A DNA stretch of 7,283 bases from Paludibacter sp. (GTDB taxonomy: Bacteria; Bacteroidota; Bacteroidia; Bacteroidales; Paludibacteraceae): positions 1 through 7,283 of the forward strand of contig JANJXE010000026.1 in assembly GCA_024709185.1 (NCBI GenBank). Direction: 5' to 3'. Below, in pieces: positions 1-6,908 of this stretch (position 1 is its first letter; each line of letters starts with the position of its first letter). The notes under the pieces were generated by a model, which saw only the letters and a list, made by a program, of their open reading frames with translations, had not been told where the DNA came from and did not search any database. The position numbers and the translations under genes are program-made.

Positions 1-396
1 ATAGGAAGTATCGGTTAGCAAACCATCGCGCACCAGCAACACATCGTCGCAACTGCCGCGTTGTGTAAAAGCAGCATCAATCGTTTGGCGGTCCGAGGAT
101 TTGAAGGTCGTGGTGGCGTAGTCAATTTCAATCAGTTTCAACGATTCCACCCTACGTTGATGGTATTCGACAAACTCAACTGTCCGCAGCTGGTTATCGT
201 ATTGCAAGCGGAGTTTATACCTGCCCTTTTCAGGAAAAAAGGTACCCGTTCGGAATCGCTCCAACGCTTCTGCCAATTCAAAAGGCTGTACCGACGGGAA
301 CAACAATTGAAAGGCGGCATCCACCCTGCGCTGATGGTAATTAATTCGTTGGGCCTTACCGTCGAGCCATTCTATTGCTTCAATGCAGGGGTACAT
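1..396 (-). CDS. pabC: Class IV aminotransferase, probable 4-amino-4-deoxychorismate lyase (3' end cut by window)
   Basis: PLP-dependent fold-type IV enzyme. Next to pabB its likely reaction is release of pyruvate from aminodeoxychorismate to give p-aminobenzoate for folate, in the cytoplasm. The 132 visible codons run open to the window edge, so the C-terminal half is missing. Visible family features are an N-terminal YHQRRVDAAF segment (20-29), a likely PLP-binding lysine K99 in TTFKSSDR, and the class IV block RGSCDDVLLVRDGLLTDTSY (113-132), normally followed by an N-I-F type motif outside the window. The ATG at 396 is the only reasonable start because an in-frame TAA lies five codons upstream. 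It overlaps the pabB stop by 17 bases, which suggests translational coupling. YHQRRV occurs twice (20-25 and 78-83). A branched-chain or D-amino acid aminotransferase role is less likely in this context. The fold is fairly certain, the exact reaction inferred. Confidence 0.85.
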   Translation of the reverse strand, partial: MYPCIEAIEWLDGKAQRINYHQRRVDAAFQLLFPSVQPFELAEALERFRTGTFFPEKGRYKLRLQYDNQLRTVEFVEYHQRRVESLKLIEIDYATTTFKSSDRQTIDAAFTQRGSCDDVLLVRDGLLTDTSY

Positions 397-1366
397 ATAC
401 TTTCTGTATTAATTCCTGGTATTCTTGTTCCATTTCACTTTGAAAAGTAATTCCACCTCCGCTTTTATAAATAAATCCCTCCTCCGCTTGTTCCAAAAAG
501 CGAATCATCACTGCTGAATCGAAAGTGGCACCGTCGAAAAATCCACAGATACCTGTATAAAAGCCACGATCATATCCTTCAGTTTGTTGAATGATTTCCA
601 GCGTTTTTACTTTCGGAGCTCCACTGATCGAACCGGCAGGCAACAAAGAAAAAAGGATGTCGCCCAGGTGAGAATCATAGTCGGCCGGTAATTTCCCCTG
701 AATTTCAGAACTTACCTGCAACAATTCACCTTTGTGGGTGTGTATTCGATCGATATACCTATAGCGGGTCACTTTCACAACAGTGGCTACTCTGCTTAAA
801 TCGTTGCGCAATAAATCGACAATAGTGGCATGTTCAGCTTTCTCTTTTTCGTTGTTCATCACCAACTCTTCCGCTGCAGGTAACGAAGCGTCAATCGTAC
901 CTTTCATCGGAAAAGTACGAATGCAGCCATTTTGTATGGAAACAAACCGTTCTGGTGAAAAGCACACAAATTGATCGCGAATCCAGATTTTGTAAGGAGC
1001 ATACGCTTTTTCAAACAGTTCTTCCAGCGAAGCATCGCAGCTGACTAAAGAAGGTTGTGTGAGGTTTATCAGAAAGGTATCTCCCCTGCGAATGTGAGCC
1101 ATAACTTTGTCAAATTTGGAAGCATATTTCTCTTTTTCGACAGGGCTGACATTCCACCTGCCTATCAACGAAGGGTCCGATTTTCTTTCAGAATAAAAAG
1201 AAATCCGAATCCAATCATCGTTCATGTAGGATGCCGGAATAAAATATCCTTTTTGTCCATCATACCGAATTAGTACATAAAACGCTTCGCCCCTGCCTGA
1301 AAACTCATTTAGTTTACGAATCAGCTCATCCTGCTCCAGAAGAGAATATGGGAAATTGATAGTCAT
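380..1366 (-). CDS. pabB: Aminodeoxychorismate synthase component I (chorismate-binding enzyme)
   Basis: Converts chorismate plus ammonia to 4-amino-4-deoxychorismate, the first committed step of p-aminobenzoate synthesis; cytoplasmic. The chorismate-binding domain fills the protein (328 aa from the ATG at 1366). In order: GDTFLINLTQP (about 95-105), SPERFV, FPMKGTI (152-158), HATIVDLLRNDLSRV (179-193), LPAGSISGAPK (242-252), GFYTGICGFFDG, and GGGITFQSEMEQEYQE near the C-terminus. The lysine in PMKGT (K155) is the residue known to separate PabB from TrpE-type anthranilate synthases, which usually have alanine there. The protein lacks most of the N-terminal domain of long PabB proteins such as E. 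coli's (about 450 aa). A TTG at 1387 would add seven residues, but it lies inside a promoter-like element, so ATG 1366 is preferred. No pabA glutaminase gene is visible. The overlapping pabC-like gene is downstream. Confidence 0.93.
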   Translation of the reverse strand: MTINFPYSLLEQDELIRKLNEFSGRGEAFYVLIRYDGQKGYFIPASYMNDDWIRISFYSERKSDPSLIGRWNVSPVEKEKYASKFDKVMAHIRRGDTFLINLTQPSLVSCDASLEELFEKAYAPYKIWIRDQFVCFSPERFVSIQNGCIRTFPMKGTIDASLPAAEELVMNNEKEKAEHATIVDLLRNDLSRVATVVKVTRYRYIDRIHTHKGELLQVSSEIQGKLPADYDSHLGDILFSLLPAGSISGAPKVKTLEIIQQTEGYDRGFYTGICGFFDGATFDSAVMIRFLEQAEEGFIYKSGGGITFQSEMEQEYQELIQKVYVPLH

Positions 1367-1384
1367 AAGCTTGTGTATCGACTG

Positions 1385-1392
1385 CAAAAATA
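1385..1392 (-). promoter_or_regulatory. Bacteroidota-type -7 promoter element for pabB
   Basis: Read on the minus strand this is TATTTTTG, a full match to the Bacteroidota -7 consensus TAnnTTTG. It ends 18 bases before the ATG of pabB, giving a very short leader. No good -33 TTTG/TTG sits at the usual distance, so only the -7 element is supported. It overlaps the alternative TTG start of pabB and therefore argues against that start. Confidence 0.45.
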
Positions 1393-1415
1393 CATAATTT
1401 ATTGTGTATTTGTCG

Positions 1416-1447
1416 TTCGGAAGGGCAGGAAAAAATGATTACCTTTG
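1416..1447 (+). promoter_or_regulatory. Bacteroidota-type promoter for the Sua5 gene
   Basis: TACCTTTG at 1440-1447 matches the -7 consensus TAnnTTTG. A weak -33-like TTCG lies at 1416-1419, 20 bases upstream of it, which is near the usual spacing. Transcription would begin around 1452-1456 and leave a leader of about 20 bases before the ATG at 1473. A longer reading frame open from a GTG at 1404 would run through this promoter and is therefore not the likely start. The element faces away from the pabB element at 1385-1392, so the two genes share a compact divergent region. Confidence 0.5.
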
Positions 1448-1472
1448 CACCCTGATTCAAAAGTCATTAAAT

Positions 1473-2423
1473 ATGTCGTTGTCCCGGGAAATATCCCACG
1501 CTGCCCAATTGATTCGTGAAGGAAAAGTGGTTGCCTTCCCTACCGAAACCGTGTATGGATTAGGCGCTAACGCACTGAATGCCATGGCTGTGGCGCGTAT
1601 ATTCGAACTCAAGGAACGTCCTTCGTTCGATCCACTGATTGTGCATATAGCCGATAGGACCGAGCTGAATCGGTTGACCACTTCCAACGACCCACGCATC
1701 GATTTGCTGGCAGAAGCATTCTGGCCGGGACCGTTGACGATAATTCTACCTAAAAGTGATTTAATTCCTGATATTGTTACTTCTGGTTTGGAAACTGTTG
1801 GAATTCGAATGCCTGCTAACGAGATAGCCCGGGCTTTAATAAGCGAAGCAGGATGTCCCATTGCTGCACCCAGTGCCAATAAGTTCGGACAGCTGAGTCC
1901 TACCCTTGCTCAACATGTGGCCAAGCAGTTGCCCGATGTTGATTTCATTCTCGATGGAGGACAGGCTGATGTGGGAATCGAATCTACCATTATCTCTTTG
2001 AACGTCAAAGGCTTTGAAATTCTTCGTCATGGGGTGATTACCCGTGAAGAACTCGAAAAAATCATTCCTTTCCATGCTCTTCCGGACGCAGAAAAAATGA
2101 ATATCGTAAGCCCGGGCATGTTGAAATCGCACTACAGTCCTGAAAAACCATTGTATATTCTGGAAAAAGAAACAGCCGTTCCTGCCGATCGACAACGCGT
2201 TGGCATATTAAGTTTTAAGGGAGAGGACACCGATGGATATGCTCATGTTGAAGTACTTAGTCACACAGGTGACCTGAAAACCTGTGCGGTAAACCTTTTT
2301 GCGGCTATTCACCGGCTTGAGGAAGCCGATATTGATTGTATCGTGGCACAAGCTGTTCCCGAAACCGGAGTTGGTCTTGCTGTGATGGACAAACTACGCA
2401 AAGCAGCGTATCGTTATCTGTAA
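1473..2423 (+). CDS. Threonylcarbamoyl-AMP synthase, Sua5 type (tRNA t6A37 biosynthesis)
   Basis: Makes L-threonylcarbamoyl-AMP from threonine, bicarbonate and ATP; the TsaD complex then transfers the group to A37 of ANN-decoding tRNAs. Cytoplasmic, 316 aa. The N-terminal YrdC-like domain shows VVAFPTETVYGLGAN (19-33), KERPSFDPLIVHI (47-59), FWPGPLTIILP, VGIRMPAN, CPIAAPSANKFGQLSP and GGQADVGIESTI. A linker leads to SPGMLKSHYSP (213-223), the conserved motif that in Sua5 proteins closes over the active site, and then the C-terminal Sua5 domain ending in GLAVMDKLRKAAYRYL. Having both domains makes it the long Sua5 form, not the single-domain TsaC/YrdC form. ATG 1473 is chosen because it starts just before the conserved region and lies downstream of the promoter at 1416-1447. 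A hydrolase gene follows after 59 bases. Confidence 0.94.
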   Translation: MSLSREISHAAQLIREGKVVAFPTETVYGLGANALNAMAVARIFELKERPSFDPLIVHIADRTELNRLTTSNDPRIDLLAEAFWPGPLTIILPKSDLIPDIVTSGLETVGIRMPANEIARALISEAGCPIAAPSANKFGQLSPTLAQHVAKQLPDVDFILDGGQADVGIESTIISLNVKGFEILRHGVITREELEKIIPFHALPDAEKMNIVSPGMLKSHYSPEKPLYILEKETAVPADRQRVGILSFKGEDTDGYAHVEVLSHTGDLKTCAVNLFAAIHRLEEADIDCIVAQAVPETGVGLAVMDKLRKAAYRYL

Positions 2424-2482
2424 ATGCACACCTGCATCACCTTCACTTTTTAATTTTTAAACCCTCTTAACCAGTTAGCTCT

Positions 2483-3175
2483 ATGAAACTACTTCCTCTG
2501 CTCCTGCTTTTTTCACTACCATTGGTAGCATCCCATAAGGTGTACCTCATTCACGGTTATGCAGGACTCGGTCTCGAAATGCAGCTCATCAAATCCAGTC
2601 TGGATGAAGCAGGCTTTCATGCCGAAATTTTCACCTATCCCAGTTTACGGGAAGATGTAGATACTGCCGCCATGGGTTTGTGGCATAAGATAGAAGCCGA
2701 CCGCCCCGATACAGTGTATTTTGTAACCCATTCGATGGGAGCATTGGTAGCCCGATCGGTTTATCACCACCTTCCTGCAAGGGGCTGGAAGCCCTTCATA
2801 CACCGTATTGTAATGATTGCCCCTCCCAACAAGGGGACACCTGTTGCCGATTTTTTTGTACAATCGAGACTGGCCCGCTTACTGGGCGGCCCTAATCTAC
2901 CCAATCTTACTACAGATCCCGAGAAGGGAGCATACAGTTATCCCATTCCTGATGCAGAAACCGGACTAATCCTGGGCGTTCGGGGAGGAAGAAAAGGCTT
3001 CAACCTTTTTTTGGAAGAAGACAACGATGGGCTGATTATCCCGAAAGATGCAATTCTGGGAAACGAAAAAGACCTGGTTTTTATTAAAGCCACCCATGCC
3101 GGGATATTATTCAAATCATTGACCGTCAGAATGGTAATTAAATTTTTGAGAACTGGACGATTTCCATGGAAATAA
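2483..3175 (+). CDS. Secreted alpha/beta hydrolase, lipase-like
   Basis: Small (230 aa) alpha/beta hydrolase, probably an esterase or lipase acting in the periplasm; the substrate is unknown. A signal peptide is visible at 1-17: K2, a leucine-rich core, then VAS before HKV. Catalytic features appear in the expected order: HGYAG (24-28) forming the oxyanion region, the nucleophile elbow THSMGA with S84, a likely acid D182 in DNDGLI, and a catalytic histidine H205 in KATHAG. The elbow has threonine where GxSxG has its first glycine, as seen in some lipase-like relatives. APPNKGTPVADFF (113-125) resembles the post-elbow segment of lipases and PGAP1-like hydrolases. The ATG at 2483 puts the signal peptide directly at the N-terminus. 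It follows the Sua5 gene by 59 AT-rich bases without a clear promoter, so cotranscription is possible, and converges on the ccsA-like gene. Fold call strong, substrate unknown. Confidence 0.85.
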   Translation: MKLLPLLLLFSLPLVASHKVYLIHGYAGLGLEMQLIKSSLDEAGFHAEIFTYPSLREDVDTAAMGLWHKIEADRPDTVYFVTHSMGALVARSVYHHLPARGWKPFIHRIVMIAPPNKGTPVADFFVQSRLARLLGGPNLPNLTTDPEKGAYSYPIPDAETGLILGVRGGRKGFNLFLEEDNDGLIIPKDAILGNEKDLVFIKATHAGILFKSLTVRMVIKFLRTGRFPWK

Positions 3176-3188
3176 AAAAAGACCCGAA

Positions 3189-4076
3189 TCAATCCTGCTG
3201 CGAATACACATGCACGCTGCCCTTTGCCGACGGCAGGTAATTGACACCTTTCCAGGTAATCATCAACAAAACGAATGAAAAAACCACTAACCAGAGCGTA
3301 AATCGTCGGATTTTGTTCTCCCTCAACCGGATATGAATATACATCAGGTAACCCGCAGCGGTAATAAATGCCCATGTTTCCTTCGGATCCCAGCTCCAGT
3401 AATGACCCCAGGCTTCCTTTGCCCAAACGGCTCCAATCAGCAGTCCCACCATCAGCAATCCAAAACCGATGTAAATAACATTATCGGTGAGAGAAATCAG
3501 CGATCGATCAGAGTAGTCTTTTCTATAAAGCAGGATAATAGCGGCTATAGTGGCGGCACTCAAAAATGCATACGACATGATGTACGCAATCACATGGGGC
3601 ACAAACCAGACACTCTGAAGTGCCGGCATTAAATCCTTTGAGTGAATCTCGGGTTTGGCCAGGTTAACGATTATAAACACTGAAGCCACCACCAGACTGA
3701 AACTCAGTATCCAGTGATGACGCCACTTCAGGTACATTATTAAACCAATCACTGATAGAAAAAAGGTGTACCAAAGGCGCGTTTCTCCCATTGTACGCAT
3801 TGGCGGACGGTCGAGACTTACCCACATCAGAGCGATGAAGGTGCCGAAAATCAAAATGCCTGTAATAGTCAGTAACGCACTGGTATAGAGCGGACTAATC
3901 TTCGCACTTTCAGCATGAACAGGTATGTTACCCTTTTCAGAAGAAGTATTCACATTTAGCTCAGTAGAAACTTTTCCTTCTGAATGCAACTGTCTCCTGT
4001 ATATCATCAAAATGGCCAAAGTCCACAACAGCATCGTGGGCAAGGCAAACCAGCTAAAACTACTCCAGGTGATCAT
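3189..4076 (-). CDS. ccsA: CcsA-like cytochrome c heme-attachment protein (System II)
   Basis: Integral membrane subunit of the System II (Ccs) synthetase that exports heme and joins it to CXXCH cysteines of c-type cytochromes on the outer face of the inner membrane. The 295-aa protein has about eight hydrophobic segments (roughly 5-25, 64-86, 101-116, 121-139, 158-183, 199-219, 232-248, 259-276). The diagnostic WWD motif AWGHYWSWDPKETW is at 222-235. The flanking histidines expected to ligate external heme are H161 (FVPHVIAY) and H289 (KGSVHVYS). A hydrophilic stretch at about 30-60 separates segments one and two. The ATG at 4076 overlaps the end of the ResB-like gene by 17 bases, and an SD-like AAGTAAGG directly abuts it. 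It is the last visible gene of the nrf cluster. CcmC shares the WWD domain, but the adjacent ResB-like gene points to System II. Confidence 0.93.
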   Translation of the reverse strand: MITWSSFSWFALPTMLLWTLAILMIYRRQLHSEGKVSTELNVNTSSEKGNIPVHAESAKISPLYTSALLTITGILIFGTFIALMWVSLDRPPMRTMGETRLWYTFFLSVIGLIMYLKWRHHWILSFSLVVASVFIIVNLAKPEIHSKDLMPALQSVWFVPHVIAYIMSYAFLSAATIAAIILLYRKDYSDRSLISLTDNVIYIGFGLLMVGLLIGAVWAKEAWGHYWSWDPKETWAFITAAGYLMYIHIRLRENKIRRFTLWLVVFSFVLLMITWKGVNYLPSAKGSVHVYSQQD

Positions 4077-5322
4077 CCTTACTTATTTTTGACTTTTTAT
4101 TTCCTTCCCAAATGAGCAATACCGATCCGGCAATAAACATCCACAATCCAATATACACCCAGCTGAGCCAGGGGTCGTACACCAGCTCGAAACTGCTGGT
4201 CGTCGATGCTTTCCCCCTATCCGAATCGTAACTGTATTGATAGATAAACCAGTTTTCCACTTTCAGGGGTTTGTTCACTTCAATGGATGCAGGAATCGCT
4301 TTTTCCGATTGGGTATACACGATGACCTCCGAGCGATACAGCTTTGGTTCTGGTCGTGTCATCACCATGTTCAGATGCTCGTTGAGTTCCATTGTCATAT
4401 ACAACTGCGCAAAATTTCCACCGCATATCCATCCGGTACGATCGAAACCCGTGGACGCATTGATCACCCGTACTTTTACAGCAGGACACGAACCCGGCAT
4501 TGGCACATGACGATAGGTACTATCGCTGTTTCGAACAGCTTCATGAATGTATTCCAGCATTTCAATTTGCCATTCCATAATTTCACCTTTTGTGTTTAGA
4601 GTGTCGATTTGCCACATCTGCGGATTGCCTGAAGGATAGGTCTCCCCTGTTTTTTTATCAATGATGGCCAGTTTGGGAATGTATTCTTCCATGTAGAAAT
4701 CCTTCAAATGGATGGCTACCGGCAGTTCAATCATATCACCACTATCACTGAATACCCGCCATTCGGTAGCTTCTTCCTGAACATGCATCACGTAGCGACG
4801 CAAATCGGCAGCACCTATTCCGGCAGCAATCAACAGCAACAATAATCCCAAATGATTCAGGTAAAATGCATAATCGCGCCATTTGAAGTTCAATAACCGA
4901 CGGGCTGTGACCATGCTCAGGTTGAGCATTAATAAGGAGTAAAGCAACACAAAAGGCCACGAACGGGTAACGGTATCGAAACCCAAGGGTGAGTGTTCGT
5001 GCGCGTGTCCATCGCCGTGTTGCGGCACAAGGCCCATAATAAGTGCAAAGAAAAGAACTCCGCCAATAACCGAAACACTCATGGGGACACCCGAAAACCA
5101 CACAAAAAAAGGTGACTTGTGACGCCAAATCATCAAACCAGTGAGCACGATTAACCCAACGATTGCAAGTAATCCGACCGGATATTCCAGTAAGGTAAAA
5201 TTAAAATTTCCTGTGCTAAGCTGAAGCATTAGTCCAACAAAAGAAAGCCCGCCAACTACAGCGATGCTTTCCTTATATCCCCAGGGCGCCTGCCAGAAGG
5301 CTCGTTTTATCTTGTCATTCAT
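4060..5322 (-). CDS. ResB/Ccs1-like cytochrome c biogenesis protein (System II)
   Basis: Partner of CcsA in the membrane heme synthetase; ResB/Ccs1 proteins bind the apocytochrome and form part of the heme channel. 420 aa. Predicted membrane segments are about 19-37, 44-66, 77-99, 122-140, 153-173 and 386-406, with a large exported domain from about 174 to 385. Positive-inside signals (RHKS at 67-70, RRLLNFKWRD at 141-150, KKSK near the end) support this topology. The family-like segment ENWFIYQYSYD (356-366) precedes the last helix, and H157 in NHLG lies in the fifth. A histidine-rich stretch HGDGHAHEH (102-110) sits in the exported loop between segments three and four. At 420 aa it is shorter than many Ccs1 proteins. 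The start is ATG 5322, 37 bases after nrfA, with AAGATAAGG just upstream. It overlaps ccsA by 17 bases. Confidence 0.88.
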   Translation of the reverse strand: MNDKIKRAFWQAPWGYKESIAVVGGLSFVGLMLQLSTGNFNFTLLEYPVGLLAIVGLIVLTGLMIWRHKSPFFVWFSGVPMSVSVIGGVLFFALIMGLVPQHGDGHAHEHSPLGFDTVTRSWPFVLLYSLLMLNLSMVTARRLLNFKWRDYAFYLNHLGLLLLLIAAGIGAADLRRYVMHVQEEATEWRVFSDSGDMIELPVAIHLKDFYMEEYIPKLAIIDKKTGETYPSGNPQMWQIDTLNTKGEIMEWQIEMLEYIHEAVRNSDSTYRHVPMPGSCPAVKVRVINASTGFDRTGWICGGNFAQLYMTMELNEHLNMVMTRPEPKLYRSEVIVYTQSEKAIPASIEVNKPLKVENWFIYQYSYDSDRGKASTTSSFELVYDPWLSWVYIGLWMFIAGSVLLIWEGNKKSKISKDDHLE

Positions 5323-5359
5323 GCCTTATCTTCCAATTTCCTAATGGCTGGCTATCGTA

Positions 5360-6868
5360 TTATAACTTCTGTGATGTTAATTTACCGCGTTCTTCCGCAT
5401 TTTTAATCCACTGAGGAATTACCTCGTTGATAAACTTCGTCTTTTTCTCGTTCAGTGTCTTTATATCCAAACCGATATACTCCTGAGCTTTAGCTTTGGT
5501 TGCTATATCCGGCATTTTCACTACTGCAGGATTCACATTCAGGGCAAAGAGTATGTGTTGAAGCGCCTGATTGGCCTGATGAGCTTTATCCAGACTGTGA
5601 GCTAAAATACGCTGGGATTCAACGGGTGCATGGAAAGTAGCACCATGACTGGCCACTACAAAGTCCCAACGCCACTGTGCCTGACGAATCAGGTTCAGCG
5701 CATCTTTCATCTGGGCTTCTGTAGCACCGTTATCCCAGGCATTTTTGGCAAATACATGCGCTTTTGTGATTTCCTGTTCCACCCGATCGCGAATTTCCAA
5801 CGCTTTATCCTGGTACTCGTACACATAGTTGCGTAGATTTTCCTCGCTGTCGCGATGGCAGGTCTGGCAAGTATTGGCAATATTACGTAACGGACTCGAA
5901 ATCTGGTGATCGCTGTATTTGATGCCACCATCCACTTTATACGGCATGTGACAATCGGCACAGGAAAGTCCCCGCTGAGCGTGAGGGCCCATCATGAAAA
6001 TCTCGTAATCAGGGTGTTGAGCCTTAAGCATCGGTGCACGACTTAATTTATGCACCCAATCCACATGCCCAACTTCATCAAAATAGGCTTCAATCTGTTC
6101 AACCGATGTACCTTTATCCCAGGGGAATGTCAGGTATTTACCATCTCCTTTGAAGTAATATTCCACATGACACTGGGCACAGGCCAGTGAACGCATTTCC
6201 TGAGCAGTGGCTTCGGACACCTTTTTACCCTGACGCTCGAAGGCTTCAATGAGTCCAGGCCGACTAATATTCAGGTTCATGGTGTTGTGGTCGTGGCAAT
6301 CGGCACAACCAATCGGATTTACAATTTCATGTCCCATCGACGACCATTTACCTTTGTAAAATTCAGCGATTCCCACTTCGTGCATCATACGGGGAACATC
6401 CGGGCTTTTACAACTCCAGCAGGTACCGGGCTGCATATTTACCTCTTCAGTGAAAGGAGAACCGGTACGGAGCGTATTGCGCACATCCGTTACAGCATGC
6501 ATGTGGCCGCGCGGAGCTTTGTAATCCATCGCAAATGCATAGCCCGCCCACATTACCACCATTTCGGGACGAGTCTCCAGGACATCTTCCTCCCTATTTC
6601 CCATGTGCTTGCTTTTGAAATCCATGTCGGCAGTTTTCTTCCAGGTTTGGTATTCCCGTGGATAATTGATTCCCCAGATATCGCTGCGGGCTTCCAGCTC
6701 TTTTATTTCAACTTTACGATTGTTAAACACGCTGGCAATTTCGGCCCGGCGCTCAGTGATGGAAGCTGCCAACATGCCAATCAAAAATACAACTACCATT
6801 ATGGAAAGGAACATAATCCATCCCCATACGGGCTTGCGGCTGATAAAGTCGTTTAATTTGTGAAACAT
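5360..6868 (-). CDS. nrfA: Ammonia-forming cytochrome c nitrite reductase, catalytic subunit
   Basis: Reduces nitrite to ammonium with six electrons outside the cytoplasmic membrane. 502 aa from ATG 6868, close to the family length. Residues 14-35 form an N-terminal hydrophobic signal or anchor. Five heme sites are visible: CWSCK (150-154, the lysine-ligated catalytic heme), CADCH (188-192), CAQCH (230-234), CADCH (303-307) and CQTCH (334-338). Active-site elements match known NrfA enzymes: DVRNTLRTG for the conserved arginine, HVEYYF after heme 3 for the tyrosine, and KAQHP (282-286) for the histidine. The E-Y and K-x-Q residues that bind calcium in characterised enzymes are present. A TTG at 6877 would add three residues (MII), but the ATG is the more natural start. 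It sits between nrfH and the ResB/CcsA genes. The upstream sequence is a tandem heptamer repeat and not a Shine-Dalgarno site. Confidence 0.97.
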   Translation of the reverse strand: MFHKLNDFISRKPVWGWIMFLSIMVVVFLIGMLAASITERRAEIASVFNNRKVEIKELEARSDIWGINYPREYQTWKKTADMDFKSKHMGNREEDVLETRPEMVVMWAGYAFAMDYKAPRGHMHAVTDVRNTLRTGSPFTEEVNMQPGTCWSCKSPDVPRMMHEVGIAEFYKGKWSSMGHEIVNPIGCADCHDHNTMNLNISRPGLIEAFERQGKKVSEATAQEMRSLACAQCHVEYYFKGDGKYLTFPWDKGTSVEQIEAYFDEVGHVDWVHKLSRAPMLKAQHPDYEIFMMGPHAQRGLSCADCHMPYKVDGGIKYSDHQISSPLRNIANTCQTCHRDSEENLRNYVYEYQDKALEIRDRVEQEITKAHVFAKNAWDNGATEAQMKDALNLIRQAQWRWDFVVASHGATFHAPVESQRILAHSLDKAHQANQALQHILFALNVNPAVVKMPDIATKAKAQEYIGLDIKTLNEKKTKFINEVIPQWIKNAEERGKLTSQKL

Positions 6869-6873
6869 GATAA

Positions 6874-6908
6874 TCAATGGTTAATGATTAATGATTAGTG
6901 ATTAATGG
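6874..6908. repeat. Five-unit heptamer tandem repeat in front of nrfA
   Basis: Read toward nrfA on the minus strand, five 7-base units follow each other: CCATTAA, TCACTAA, TCATTAA, TCATTAA, CCATTGA. The two inner copies are identical, the others differ from them at one or two positions. The array ends five bases before the nrfA ATG, so it fills about -6 to -40, where ribosome binding would occur. It contains no GGAGG-like sequence. Low-complexity AT-rich leaders are common in Bacteroidota, so it may act simply as an unstructured leader. Confidence 0.8.

Noticed and set aside
61..450. 129-codon plus-strand open frame opposite pabC and the end of pabB
   Set aside because: The minus strand here encodes a recognisable class IV aminotransferase running to the window edge; the plus frame has no recognisable domain.
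1457..2195. Two minus-strand open frames (140 and 119 codons) opposite the Sua5 gene
   Set aside because: Both are antisense to conserved Sua5 motifs and show no protein-family pattern.
2424..2460. Possible terminator after the Sua5 gene: ATGCA/TGCAT 5-bp stem with CACC loop, then TTTTTAATTTTTAA
   Set aside because: The stem is short and AT-containing, and the T-runs begin nine bases after it; too weak to call. The TAATTTTT here is also one base off a -7 promoter element, with no -33 partner.
3224..3234. TGCCG-T-CGGCA inverted repeat near the end of ccsA as a terminator stem
   Set aside because: It lies within coding sequence about 45 bases before the T-run, has a one-base loop, and is not joined to the T-run.
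2938..3426. 162-codon minus-strand open frame across the hydrolase/ccsA junction
   Set aside because: Lies antisense to the catalytic C-terminal part of the hydrolase and out of frame with ccsA; no domain.
6287..6856. 189-codon open frame on the plus strand opposite nrfA
   Set aside because: Antisense to the heme-binding and active-site coding sequence of nrfA, with no family features of its own; a shadow of the strongly constrained gene.
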